Origin: an uncultured Oscillospiraceae bacterium
GTDB lineage: Bacteria; Bacillota; Clostridia; Oscillospirales; Ruminococcaceae
Assembly: GCA_934481355.1 (NCBI GenBank)
Contig: CAKSPH010000002.1
Coordinates: forward strand, 68,169-132,168
Direction of reading: 5' to 3'
DNA: 64,000 nucleotides
Both the position numbers and the translations under genes were made by a program. Of this stretch, positions 56,206 through 64,000 are shown piece after piece. Each line of letters opens with the position of its first letter. Positions within the stretch are counted from its first letter, which is position 1. The notes below the pieces were generated by a model. That model had not been told where the DNA came from. It saw only the letters and a program-made list of their open reading frames with translations, and ran no database searches.

Positions 56206-57168
56206 ATGACAAGCATTAAGAACAGATTCGCACTTTCCATCGCAGCGGTACTCGCTGCCGTATCCCTCACCGCGTGCAGCGGCAACACCTCTTCCTCCAG
56301 CGACAGTTCCTCCGCTGCTGAGAGCAATTCTGCTGATTCCAGCGCCGCTGAGAGCACTCCCGCAGAGGACAGCGCAGCAGACGAGAGCTCCGCGGCAGAC
56401 AGCGAAGCGGCTTACTCCCCCGAAAACCCCGTTACGGTAAAGATAGGTCTTACCGGCAACGTATACGAGGATATCTGGAATCCCATCAAGGACAAGCTTG
56501 CTCCCGAGGGAATCAACATCGAGTACGAGCAGTTCACCAGCTTCAATATTCCGAACAACGCGCTCAACAGCGGCGAGATCGATATGAACGCATTCCAGCA
56601 CCACGCCTATTTCAACAACGATGTTTCCAGCAACGGCTACGACCTCACGGCGATCGGCGACACCTACATCGTTGCAATGAACATCTACACCGCAAAGGGT
56701 CTTACCATTGAGGACGCGCTCGCTTCCACCGATACGCTGAAGATCGCCGTTCCGAACGACGTGACAAACGAAGGCAGAGCGCTGAAGCTCCTTGAAAGCG
56801 CAGGCTTCTTCACCATCAACGCAGACGCCGGAGCTTCCCCCGAGATCACCGATATCACTGATTACGCAGTTCCCGTTGAGTTCGTTGAGGTAGACGCAAA
56901 CCTCGTTTACTCCGTTATCCAGGACGTTGACCTCGCCGTTATCAACGGCAACTACGCGCTTGACAGCGGCCTTACCGCAGACGACGCCATCTACAAGGAG
57001 AGCGAGTACGCCGACAACAGCTACTACTGCCTCATCGCCGTAAGATCCGAGGACGCTGAGAACCCCGTTTACAAGAGAATCGTTGAAGCATATCAGACTC
57101 AGGATACCATTGACATCTACAACAACGAGTTCAAGGGATTCTTCGTTCCTGCCTGGACGCTGGGCTGA
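56206..57168 (+). CDS. metQ: Methionine-binding lipoprotein MetQ
   Basis: A 320-residue NlpA/MetQ lipoprotein. The signal ends SLTACSG with Cys24 lipidated. A long Ser/Ala/Asp/Glu-rich linker follows to about residue 70, then the binding domain with NALNSGEIDMNAFQHHAYF and AVPNDVTNEGRALKLL, both typical of MetQ. It delivers methionine to MetNI. AAGGAG precedes the ATG. Confidence 0.95.
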   Translation: MTSIKNRFALSIAAVLAAVSLTACSGNTSSSSDSSSAAESNSADSSAAESTPAEDSAADESSAADSEAAYSPENPVTVKIGLTGNVYEDIWNPIKDKLAPEGINIEYEQFTSFNIPNNALNSGEIDMNAFQHHAYFNNDVSSNGYDLTAIGDTYIVAMNIYTAKGLTIEDALASTDTLKIAVPNDVTNEGRALKLLESAGFFTINADAGASPEITDITDYAVPVEFVEVDANLVYSVIQDVDLAVINGNYALDSGLTADDAIYKESEYADNSYYCLIAVRSEDAENPVYKRIVEAYQTQDTIDIYNNEFKGFFVPAWTLG

Positions 57169-57189
57169 TTTCTAAAAAAAATAGCTTAC

Positions 57190-57215
57190 GGAGCCGCACA
57201 GAAATGTGCGGTTCC
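57190..57215 (+). terminator. Hairpin after metQ, possible partial terminator
   Basis: GGAGCCGCACA/TGTGCGGTTCC, 11 bp with a GAAA loop, but only a weak T-run follows. Some read-through into the dehydrogenase gene is likely. Confidence 0.55.
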
Positions 57216-57236
57216 ATTTGAAGAAAGGGAAAAATC

Positions 57237-58601
57237 ATGGAAGAGCTTCTTAAAATAATCCCCGACCCGGAGCGGGTGAAAACAGGAAACATTGAGGACA
57301 AGTACCTGTCCGATACCCTCGGCAGGCTTAAGGGCACCGCCGCCGCGCTGGTGTTCCCGAAATCCACTGAGGAAGTCAGCGCGCTGATGAAGTACGCCTA
57401 CGAAAATGATATTCCAGTCACACCGCGCGGAGCCGGCACAAACCTGGTAGGCTCAACGGTTCCCCACGGAAATGGAATAATCCTGGATTTTTCGCTGATG
57501 AACAGGGTACTTGAAATAGACGAGGGGACTTTCACCGCCGTTGTGGAGCCGGGGGTCGTGCTTCAGGATTTCCAGAAGCTCGTTGAATCCAAGGGACTGT
57601 TCTATCCCCCCGACCCGGGCGAGAAGCTCGCGACCATCGGCGGCAACATCTCCACCAACGCCGGCGGAATGAGAGCCGTAAAGTACGGCGTTACCCGGGA
57701 TTACGTCCGGGGGCTTGAATTAGTTCTCGCGGACGGACGCGTTATCACCGCCGGAAGCAAGAACGTCAAGGACGCAAGCGGACTTTCCCTGAAGCACCTC
57801 ATCGTAGGCTCCGAGGGCACGCTGGCAGTCATCACAAAGTGCATTCTGAAGCTCATTCCAAAGCCCGAGAAGTCGCTCTCCGTGCTGGTTCCCTTCCCTG
57901 ACCTGAATACGGGTATCGCGGGAGTTCTCAGCATTATCCGCGCAAACGCGAACCCCACCGCGATAGAGTTCACTGAACGCACGGTGGTTGAGCTGGGCGA
58001 GAAGTTCACCGGACTGAAATTCCCCGTCCCCGGGGCGGGAGCCTATATAATCCTCACTTTTGACGGCATGGAAAATTCCGTCAGGGAGAGCGCGGAGCTT
58101 GTCCGCAGCGTTGCGCTGAAGGCAGGCGCGCTGGATTACATAACGCTTGACGACCCGGAGCAGGCGGCAAATATCTGGAAGATACGCGGCTGTCTGGTAA
58201 AGGCTGTCGAGGCAGTAAGCGAGCAGGAGCCGGTAGACCTCGTTGTGCCGATAAACAGGACCGCTGATTTCATCGGATTCGTGCATGAGACCGAGCGCAG
58301 AACCGGAATGCAGATGGTTGCATTCGGACACGCGGGCGACGGCAACGTGCACCTCTGCATGGTTCGCGGAAAGCGCACCGACGAACAGTGGGAGCATGAC
58401 CTCCACGACAACATGACCACCGTCTACAACTACGCATACTCCCTCGGAGGGCTGACCTCAGGCGAGCACGGAATCGGCGTTGCAAAGCGCCCGTATTTCC
58501 TCGGCGCGACCAATCCCGACAACCTTGACGTAATGCGTTCGATAAAGACAGCGCTTGACGCAAAGCGTATCCTTAACGACCACATATCTTACCTTAAATA
58601 A
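57237..58601 (+). CDS. FAD-linked D-2-hydroxyacid dehydrogenase (GlcD/D-lactate dehydrogenase family)
   Basis: A 454-residue flavoprotein of the FAD_binding_4 plus FAD-oxidase C family. PRGAGTNLVGSTVPHG near residue 63 and GGNISTNAGGMRAVKYG bind FAD; the C-terminal HAGDGNVHLC and SGEHGIGVAKR are the substrate/metal motifs. Members oxidise D-lactate, glycolate or other D-2-hydroxyacids. No iron-sulfur partner (GlcF) or EtfAB gene is adjacent. Located after metNIQ and before an aminotransferase, it could act on 2-hydroxy-4-methylthiobutanoate; this is inference. Confidence 0.88.
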   Translation: MEELLKIIPDPERVKTGNIEDKYLSDTLGRLKGTAAALVFPKSTEEVSALMKYAYENDIPVTPRGAGTNLVGSTVPHGNGIILDFSLMNRVLEIDEGTFTAVVEPGVVLQDFQKLVESKGLFYPPDPGEKLATIGGNISTNAGGMRAVKYGVTRDYVRGLELVLADGRVITAGSKNVKDASGLSLKHLIVGSEGTLAVITKCILKLIPKPEKSLSVLVPFPDLNTGIAGVLSIIRANANPTAIEFTERTVVELGEKFTGLKFPVPGAGAYIILTFDGMENSVRESAELVRSVALKAGALDYITLDDPEQAANIWKIRGCLVKAVEAVSEQEPVDLVVPINRTADFIGFVHETERRTGMQMVAFGHAGDGNVHLCMVRGKRTDEQWEHDLHDNMTTVYNYAYSLGGLTSGEHGIGVAKRPYFLGATNPDNLDVMRSIKTALDAKRILNDHISYLK

Positions 58602-58610
58602 GGAGCACAC

Positions 58611-59777
58611 ATGAGAGAGCTTTCTAAAAAGACCGCCGGCTTCACCGATTCGGTGATCCGCCGCATGACAAGAATTTCAAATCAGTACGGCGCTGTGAAT
58701 CTGTCGCAGGGCTTCCCGGATTTCGAGCCTCCCCGGGAGATCCTCGACCGCCTTGCGGAAGTCACCCGCGAGAATTTCCACCAGTATGCAACAACATGGG
58801 GCGCGCAGAATTTCCGTGACGCTGTTGCGGCAAAGCAGAAGCGCTTCATGGGCTATGATATCGACCCGAATTCCGAGATAGTAGTTACCTGCGGCTCCAC
58901 CGAGGCTATGATGGCGGCTATGCTTTCCGTCACTAATCCCGGCGACAAGGTAATTGTATTCTCTCCGTTCTATGAGAACTACGGCGCGGACGCTATCCTT
59001 TCCGGTGCCGACCCGATTTACGTTCCGCTGAACCCTCCGTCCTACAACTTTGACGCGGACGTGCTGGAAGCGGCATTCAGGCAGGGCGCGAAGGCTCTGA
59101 TACTCTGCAATCCGTCCAACCCCTGCGGAAAGGTATTTACCCGCGATGAGCTCCAGATAATCGCAGACCTCGCCGAGAAATACGACACATGGGTGATCAC
59201 CGACGAGGTATACGAGCACATAGTCTACGAGCCGAACAGGCACGTTTACTTCTCCACCCTGCCCCGCATGAGGGAGCGCACTATCTGCTGCTCTTCCCTG
59301 TCAAAGACATACTCCATCACCGGCTGGCGGCTGGGCTACGTCATTGCCCCGGCAGAGGTCACGGAGCGCGTGAAGAAGGTCCACGACTTCCTGACGGTAG
59401 GCGCTGCGGCGCCATTACAGGAGGCGGCGGTCGTAGGACTTAAATTCGGCGACGACTACTACCAATGGCTTCAGCGGAAGTACACGCACATGAAATCGCT
59501 GTTTCTCGGCGGCCTTGACCGCATCGGACTTACCCACAGCGACCCGCAGGGCGCGTATTACGTCATGGTGGACGTTTCCGAATTTGGCTACGCAAGCGAC
59601 CTGAAGCTCTGCGAGGCTCTCGCGGAATATGTTGGCGTTGGCGCGGTGCCGGGCTCCAGCTTCTTCCGCGAGCCGGAAAACCGCTATATACGCCTGCACT
59701 TCGCAAAGCAGGACGAAACGCTGAACGCCGCCCTTGAAAGGCTCTCAGACATCAGAAAGAAACTTCCCAGAGGATAA
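58611..59777 (+). CDS. PLP-dependent class I/II aminotransferase (methionine/kynurenine type)
   Basis: A 388-residue fold-type I aminotransferase. VNLSQGFPDFEPP at residues 29-41, the PLP lysine K232 in SSLSKTYSITGWRLGY, and CNPSNPCGKV are conserved; the N-terminus resembles YbdL/MtnE and kynurenine-oxoglutarate transaminases that use methionine. The likely reaction is exchange between methionine and 4-methylthio-2-oxobutanoate. AAGGAG precedes the ATG, nine bases after the dehydrogenase. A terminator follows. Confidence 0.88.
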   Translation: MRELSKKTAGFTDSVIRRMTRISNQYGAVNLSQGFPDFEPPREILDRLAEVTRENFHQYATTWGAQNFRDAVAAKQKRFMGYDIDPNSEIVVTCGSTEAMMAAMLSVTNPGDKVIVFSPFYENYGADAILSGADPIYVPLNPPSYNFDADVLEAAFRQGAKALILCNPSNPCGKVFTRDELQIIADLAEKYDTWVITDEVYEHIVYEPNRHVYFSTLPRMRERTICCSSLSKTYSITGWRLGYVIAPAEVTERVKKVHDFLTVGAAAPLQEAAVVGLKFGDDYYQWLQRKYTHMKSLFLGGLDRIGLTHSDPQGAYYVMVDVSEFGYASDLKLCEALAEYVGVGAVPGSSFFREPENRYIRLHFAKQDETLNAALERLSDIRKKLPRG

Positions 59778-59783
59778 AAAAAC

Positions 59784-59812
59784 ATGGCGCTGTGCACAAT
59801 ATACAGCGCCAT
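59784..59812. terminator. Bidirectional terminator between convergent genes
   Basis: A 10-bp perfect stem ATGGCGCTGT/ACAGCGCCAT. The minus strand has TTTTTTT shortly after the stem and the plus strand has ATTTATATT, so it can end both the aminotransferase and the chemoreceptor transcripts. Confidence 0.8.
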
Positions 59813-59820
59813 ATTTATAT

Positions 59821-61785
59821 TCACATTCTGAATTTTCCGGTCATTTCACGAAGCCTTGAAGCCTGAGAATCAAGCTCTGCCGCTGCCGCCGCGCTTTCCT
59901 CCGCGTTAGCCGCAGATGACGCAACAAATCTTGTTATCTGGTCGGTTTTTGCGATTATCTCTGCCATCTTTGCCGACTGCTTTTCGGAAGAATCAGCTAT
60001 TCCCGATATCATGCGGCTTACTTCCCCGGTCTGTGCCAGAACTGTGCGCAGCGTTTCCGCTGTATCATCTGCCAGCTGCCTGCCGCTCTCGACCGCGCGT
60101 GTACTCTCACATATCAGGGCAGTAGTCCTGCCGGAAGCCTCCGCGCTCTTTCCGGCAAGGTTGCGGACTTCCTCTGCAACTACTGCGAAGCCCTTTCCGG
60201 CCGCGCCTGCCCTGGCCGCCTCAATTGAAGCGTTGAGCGCGAGTATATTCGTCTGGAAGGCTATATCTTCAATAGTGTGGTTGATCTCCTGAATTTTCTC
60301 AGAGGTACTGCGAATTTCCTCCATAGCGGACAGCAGTTCTTCCATCTGGGAATTGCCGCGCTCTGCCTTTTTTGATGTCCTGCCGGATACCTCACGCGCA
60401 CTTTCAGCGAGCTTCACGCTGTCAGATATAAGCTCCCCGGCAGAATCAACGAAGCCTGATATCTCATCGACCGCCGCTGCCTGCTTTGACGCCGCTTCGG
60501 CAAGACTCGCCGCTCCATGCGATACGTTCTCCGCGCTGGAAAATACCGTGCCTGCCGCCTTGCTGATTTCACCGAACACGCCGCCAAGCTCTGTGATTAT
60601 GCAGTTCATTGATTCCTTTATCGGCGCGAAATCTCCGGCGTAATCCTGCGTAACGGAGCTTGTGAAATCTCCCCGTGACATTTCGCCAAGGTGCCGGGAT
60701 ATGTCGTTTACATACCCGCTCAGAGTGTTGTTTGTCTGCTCGATTATCCGACATACAGAGCCGATCTCGTCATCAGCCGAATAGTCGAATTTTACGGAGA
60801 GGTCTCCCATTGTCATCTTTTCTGCTGCGGAAGACACTGCCGCGAGCGGCATGAAGCACTTTTTCACGATGACCGCGCATACCGCCGCAGCAGCCGCTAT
60901 TATCACAGGAATAAGCACTAAGAAAATAATCACGATGTTTGTGACATCGCGGGTAAGCGCGGATTCGTCCATGGCGAAGCTCAGCGTCCAGCCAGACGCG
61001 GGAACATCAGCGGATATAATATATCTCGAAACTCCGTCATAGTCCCGGACGATCTGCGCGCCATCCGTCTGCGATGTTACATTTACTGTATCAGAGTATG
61101 CTGTAAAGCGTTCCCCGCCGGATTCGCTGATGGAGGGCATGAGCTCCCCGCTTCTGTGGATTATTACATTTCCGTCTGACGATACAAGTATCGGGTATCC
61201 GCTTTCACTGGTGGCGTACCCGGATACAATATTCTGTATATCCGTCAGGAAAAGGTCGGCCGCAGTCACGCTTGTGACCTCGCCGTTGCTGCGGGAAGCC
61301 CTGGCTATTGTGATAATCATTTTTCCGGTGTCAGCGTCGATGTACGGCTCAGTAACTACCGCTCCATCGGAGGCAGAAGCCTGCTTGTACCACTGACGCT
61401 CCGTGATAGTATAATCCTCCGGGACCTCCCAGCCGTCCGAAAACGAGCTGAAATTATCCGGGCAGCCTACATATATCGAGAATATCTCCGGCATTCTTGA
61501 AATAGCGTCCGCAAGGAACGGGTTCATTCCATCCCGGTTTGAAGTGTCATACTGCTGATAGGATATTTCATCTGAAATGTCCGTCACGCGCTGTATTTCC
61601 TTTTCCAGCCACGCATTGACCTGATGCGAAAGGTCACTCACCGAAGCGTTTGCCCCGGAAACAACGCGCCGATGGGAAGTCGAAGCAAGGAAAATGCAGC
61701 TGCATACCGCAACGACAAGCAGAGTAACTGCCATAAGTATCACAGTGGTAACGGTTATCTTCGCCCTGAGCGTCAGCTTTTTCAC
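59821..61785 (-). CDS. Methyl-accepting chemotaxis protein with dCache-type sensor
   Basis: A 654-residue chemoreceptor: helix 1 (about 10-32), a large extracytoplasmic dCache-like domain (about 40-275, with [21 protein letters not shown]), helix 2 (about 285-308), HAMP, and a long cytoplasmic coiled coil. The tip is the standard [20 protein letters not shown] followed by [13 protein letters not shown]. It sends ligand signals to CheW/CheA. The GTG start at 61785 follows GGGGAGGA. No other chemotaxis gene is in the window. Its likely -10 box touches the palindrome at 61831-61891. Confidence 0.92.
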   Translation of the reverse strand: MKKLTLRAKITVTTVILMAVTLLVVAVCSCIFLASTSHRRVVSGANASVSDLSHQVNAWLEKEIQRVTDISDEISYQQYDTSNRDGMNPFLADAISRMPEIFSIYVGCPDNFSSFSDGWEVPEDYTITERQWYKQASASDGAVVTEPYIDADTGKMIITIARASRSNGEVTSVTAADLFLTDIQNIVSGYATSESGYPILVSSDGNVIIHRSGELMPSISESGGERFTAYSDTVNVTSQTDGAQIVRDYDGVSRYIISADVPASGWTLSFAMDESALTRDVTNIVIIFLVLIPVIIAAAAAVCAVIVKKCFMPLAAVSSAAEKMTMGDLSVKFDYSADDEIGSVCRIIEQTNNTLSGYVNDISRHLGEMSRGDFTSSVTQDYAGDFAPIKESMNCIITELGGVFGEISKAAGTVFSSAENVSHGAASLAEAASKQAAAVDEISGFVDSAGELISDSVKLAESAREVSGRTSKKAERGNSQMEELLSAMEEIRSTSEKIQEINHTIEDIAFQTNILALNASIEAARAGAAGKGFAVVAEEVRNLAGKSAEASGRTTALICESTRAVESGRQLADDTAETLRTVLAQTGEVSRMISGIADSSEKQSAKMAEIIAKTDQITRFVASSAANAEESAAAAAELDSQASRLREMTGKFRM

Positions 61786-61830
61786 GCGGATTCCTCCCCG
61801 GTTTTACCCGAAAGGCATATTGCCTATATT

Positions 61831-61891
61831 ATATGGTCACCTCTAAAAACCGGTTTGAAAAGTGAAAATGGATTTTTAGAGGTGACCATAT
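61831..61891. repeat. 61-bp palindromic repeat, GGTCACCTCTAAAAA family
   Basis: ATATGGTCACCTCTAAAAA (61831-61849) and its perfect complement (61873-61891) flank a 23-base centre: a 19-bp perfect inverted repeat. It is the shortest member of the family at 52792-52950. It lies about 45 bases upstream of the chemoreceptor gene, and a TATAAT for that gene (61828-61833, minus strand) overlaps its edge. The rest of the gap 61892-62029 is AT-rich with nothing I can name. Confidence 0.75.
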
Positions 61892-62029
61892 TGCGATACA
61901 TTTATTTTATCACATCAGAGTTGGTTTGTAAATACACAACAAATGCGATTTTTCCTCAAAACGGGGGTTTTCCGAGCTCAATAGCATCATATGAAATTTC
62001 TGGGACATAATAATTCGATAATAGAATAA

Positions 62030-62044
62030 GGTCACCTCTAAAAA
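62030..62044. repeat. Single copy of the GGTCACCTCTAAAAA repeat end
   Basis: GGTCACCTCTAAAAA with no facing partner nearby. It joins directly to the terminator stem of the dockerin gene, whose T-run it supplies on the minus strand. Confidence 0.65.
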
Positions 62045-62074
62045 ACTCCCGAAGCTGAAACCAGCTCCGGGAGT
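62045..62074 (-). terminator. Terminator of the dockerin gene
   Basis: ACTCCCG-GAGCTG paired with CAGCT-TCGGGAGT (13 bp, one mismatch) followed on the minus strand by TTTTT from the adjoining repeat, 12 bases after the stop codon. Confidence 0.82.
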
Positions 62075-62085
62075 GTTCATTTCAG

Positions 62086-64000
62086 TTAAAATCCTACTGC
62101 TTTTTTCAGAATAACAGAAGCGTCAAGCGCGTTGACGGTATTATCTCCGTTAAGGTCGGAAACCTCCGGATTTGCGGCGGTCTCCATTCCAACGATGTAT
62201 TTCAGCACAGCAGACGCGTCCAACGCATTCAGTACGCCATCATTGTTCATGTCGCCGGGAAGGTCGCTGTAAGCGCACACCATAACGATATATTCGCCCT
62301 GAGAATCTGTGCCGGACAGTATAACAGAACCGTCTTCGCCAACTCTAGCACATTTCAGGAACCGCAGTTCCCCGTCGACCAGTCTGTAAAGATTTGCAAA
62401 ATAACCCGCAAATTGTTTCCTGAAATTCAGCTTTAAACCGGCGGTGATATCCGTGCCGGAAATTTTCAGATCAGCGCCCGGAATTCCGCGCAGACTGCTC
62501 TTATCATTGTTCCCTGGCAGAATGGAGAAATCCGCGTCAGAAACGGTATTAAGCCTTGATCCGTCAACCACCCAGCTCTTTGTGCTGTCAAGCGCAAATT
62601 CAGTCGTAAGGCTGTTTTTGACCATCGCAGCGAATACCATTTCCGGAACATCGGTATTGCCGTTCAGTTCGATGACCGCACGGCTTCCCGGTGCAAATTC
62701 TTCCATCATCGACGCGATGTTTTTCCAGCTTCCGCCGCCTCCATTCATGGACGGCAGAGTTTCTTTGCGTTTCTCCGCACCGCCCTTTCCGGAGCCGCCA
62801 GATCCTCCGAAGCTTCCGCCAGAACCGCCGCCTGTTTTTTTCGGTGTTATTTCATAAGCGCACACGGTGCATATCTCCGGGGAGGTGTAAGTCGCAGGAC
62901 CGCCGGAAATGTGCGGCTGAATTTCGGAAACCTGGCTGCAGTTTTTACAGATATGCCAGTGACCGTTCCGGTCTTTCTGATATTCCGCCGACCAGACGTG
63001 CTCCAGTTTGGGCACTGTCACGGTTTCTCTGGAAAGCTCAGTCTTGCAGTCAATGCAATAGACTGCCTCGTCATAGCTGCCTTCCTTGTCACAGGCCGCA
63101 GGAATTTCATTTTCCCTTATGGGTTCGCCTGGGGTATGCCCCTTAGCGGGCACGGTGATAGTTTTCCTGGAAAGCTCAGCCTTGCAGTCAATGCAATAGA
63201 CTGCCTCGTCATAGCTGCCTTCCTTGTCACAGGCCGCAGGAATTTCATTTTCCCTTATGAGTTCGCCTGGGGTATGCCCCTTAGCGGGCACGGTGATAGT
63301 TTTCCTGGAAAGCTCGGTACCGCAACGCGAGCACTTTGTATATTCATCATAAGAACCAGGTTCTTCGCACTTTGCAGACACTTCGTTGTCTCTCAGTATT
63401 TTGCTGGTTTTATGCTCCAGGGCGGGAATATCTACTCTTGTCCTTGACAGTTCCTCATTGCACACAGTGCAGTAAACTACCTCGGTACGGTACCCGGGTA
63501 TCCCGCATTCGGCTTCTTTGAAATCTTCGCGATCCTCTTCCGGTTCGCCTGAAATGTGCTTTGCGAGTGGGAGCACCGTGCTTTCAAGGCTGATCTCATT
63601 CTTCGCGTCAGGATCGCTGAAATATCTCTGGCACCAGTCGCATGACCAGTACTCGATATTTCCATTTACGGTGCAGGTGGAGAAAACCTCTTCGTGATGA
63701 GTAAGCTCACCGTGACCGGTCCTGATGGTGGCTGACGAAGCCTCGCTTGCGGAGTACTCTGAGGTTTCTTTCATGCGGATATATGCAACAACTTCCGTGT
63801 CATGTCCAATAAAGCCAGACACATTTTTTAAGCTCCAGCTAATGTCGTTGAATTTGTATTCCGCGCCGTCAATCGGCTCTATTACTACATTGAAAGATGT
63901 TGTGCTCGCCTGCTGAACGGACACCACGCATTCCGGAGCCTGCTGCGGCTTTTGGTCAGTGATCAGGATATTGACCGAGAATGTCATATCCTTGTAATTC
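62086..64000 (-). CDS. Large surface protein with CxxC repeats and C-terminal dockerin (partial)
   Basis: The reading frame is open to the window edge, so the N-terminus and any signal peptide are missing; an in-frame ATG at 63987 is probably internal. The visible 638 residues have a short beta-sandwich part, then at least five cysteine-pair modules (forms such as YCIDCKAELSRKTITVPAKGH), a Gly/Ser-rich linker, a domain of unknown function, and a C-terminal dockerin: two calcium-binding repeats, DMNNDGVLNALDASAVLKYI and DLNGDNTVNALDASVILKKA. The dockerin would anchor it to a cohesin scaffold or the cell surface. No catalytic domain is visible. Confidence 0.82.
   Translation of the reverse strand, partial: NYKDMTFSVNILITDQKPQQAPECVVSVQQASTTSFNVVIEPIDGAEYKFNDISWSLKNVSGFIGHDTEVVAYIRMKETSEYSASEASSATIRTGHGELTHHEEVFSTCTVNGNIEYWSCDWCQRYFSDPDAKNEISLESTVLPLAKHISGEPEEDREDFKEAECGIPGYRTEVVYCTVCNEELSRTRVDIPALEHKTSKILRDNEVSAKCEEPGSYDEYTKCSRCGTELSRKTITVPAKGHTPGELIRENEIPAACDKEGSYDEAVYCIDCKAELSRKTITVPAKGHTPGEPIRENEIPAACDKEGSYDEAVYCIDCKTELSRETVTVPKLEHVWSAEYQKDRNGHWHICKNCSQVSEIQPHISGGPATYTSPEICTVCAYEITPKKTGGGSGGSFGGSGGSGKGGAEKRKETLPSMNGGGGSWKNIASMMEEFAPGSRAVIELNGNTDVPEMVFAAMVKNSLTTEFALDSTKSWVVDGSRLNTVSDADFSILPGNNDKSSLRGIPGADLKISGTDITAGLKLNFRKQFAGYFANLYRLVDGELRFLKCARVGEDGSVILSGTDSQGEYIVMVCAYSDLPGDMNNDGVLNALDASAVLKYIVGMETAANPEVSDLNGDNTVNALDASVILKKAVGF
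63031..63306 (-). repeat. Two near-identical 138-bp tandem repeats inside the dockerin gene
   Basis: The unit starting at 63031 recurs at 63169 with only a few base changes, and a more diverged copy begins at 63307. Each encodes one 46-residue CxxC module (SRKTITVPAKGHTPGE start). High DNA identity suggests a recent duplication. Confidence 0.85.

Noticed and set aside
57237..59777. Glycolate oxidase operon (glcDEF)
   Set aside because: Only the GlcD-like subunit is present, with no iron-sulfur or second FAD subunit adjacent, so the glycolate assignment is not supported.
52741..62086. Insertion sequence or prophage carrying the GGTCACCTC repeats
   Set aside because: No transposase, integrase or phage gene lies between the copies; the genes there are ordinary transport, metabolism and sensing genes.
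63016..63306. Regularly spaced near-identical repeats, at first sight CRISPR-like
   Set aside because: The unit is 138 bp with no spacers and encodes an in-frame 46-residue protein module; no cas genes are present.

Overview
The window looks like chromosomal DNA of a Gram-positive, anaerobic gut- or rumen-type Clostridia, most likely a Ruminococcus-like member of the Oscillospiraceae. The reasons are a dockerin-bearing surface protein, the sporulation pair spoIIGA-sigE, FeoAB iron uptake, Firmicutes-style gene order (topA-trmFO-plsX-rnc-smc-ftsY, infC-rpmI-rplT), strong Shine-Dalgarno sequences and many near-perfect TTGACA-17-TATAAT promoters in short AT-rich gaps between G+C-rich genes. The genus is inference. 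I see no phage, plasmid, transposase gene, tRNA, rRNA or CRISPR array.

Layout. At 1-14151 (minus strand) a partial yqeG and rpsU are followed by one long, tightly overlapping housekeeping operon read from topA down to rsfS: topA, trmFO, plsX, rnc, a radical SAM gene, smc, ftsY, rdgB, yhbY, nadD, yqeK, rsfS. At 14294-14470 there is a MITE-like repeat, then a SpoU-type RNA methyltransferase and the infC-rpmI-rplT operon. That operon has a long leader carrying a terminator and a matching antiterminator, the layout expected for L20 autoregulation. Next come a membrane EAL phosphodiesterase, the serine genes serC-serA, and feoAB. At 24286-34564 ten minus-strand genes run as one block: an unknown membrane protein, a lipoprotein, a response regulator and histidine kinase, a DUF1385 protein, prmC, recA, recX, rimO and pgsA.

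From 35045 the accessory part begins. Two large GH2 enzymes (lacZ and a longer multi-domain one) are divergent from an AraC regulator, with overlapping promoters centred on a perfect inverted repeat. The regulator is followed by two GNAT acetyltransferases. After a small secreted protein come a polar amino-acid ABC transporter (45073-48084), a flippase-like membrane protein with prfC, and spoIIGA-sigE. The methionine region follows: AzlCD (an exporter family) is divergent from metNIQ, which is preceded by a 25-codon leader ORF in a structured leader and followed by a D-2-hydroxyacid dehydrogenase and a methionine-type aminotransferase. The window ends with a chemotaxis receptor and a dockerin protein that is cut by the window edge.

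The most unusual structure is between the genes. Several non-coding elements with terminal inverted repeats (14294-14470, 23840-24286, 34764-35022, 52792-52950, 61831-61891) sit in the gaps, and three of them end within a base or two of a neighbouring stop codon. The other points of interest are the infC attenuator, the lacZ/araC operator, and the possible methionine or methionine-hydroxy-analogue locus.
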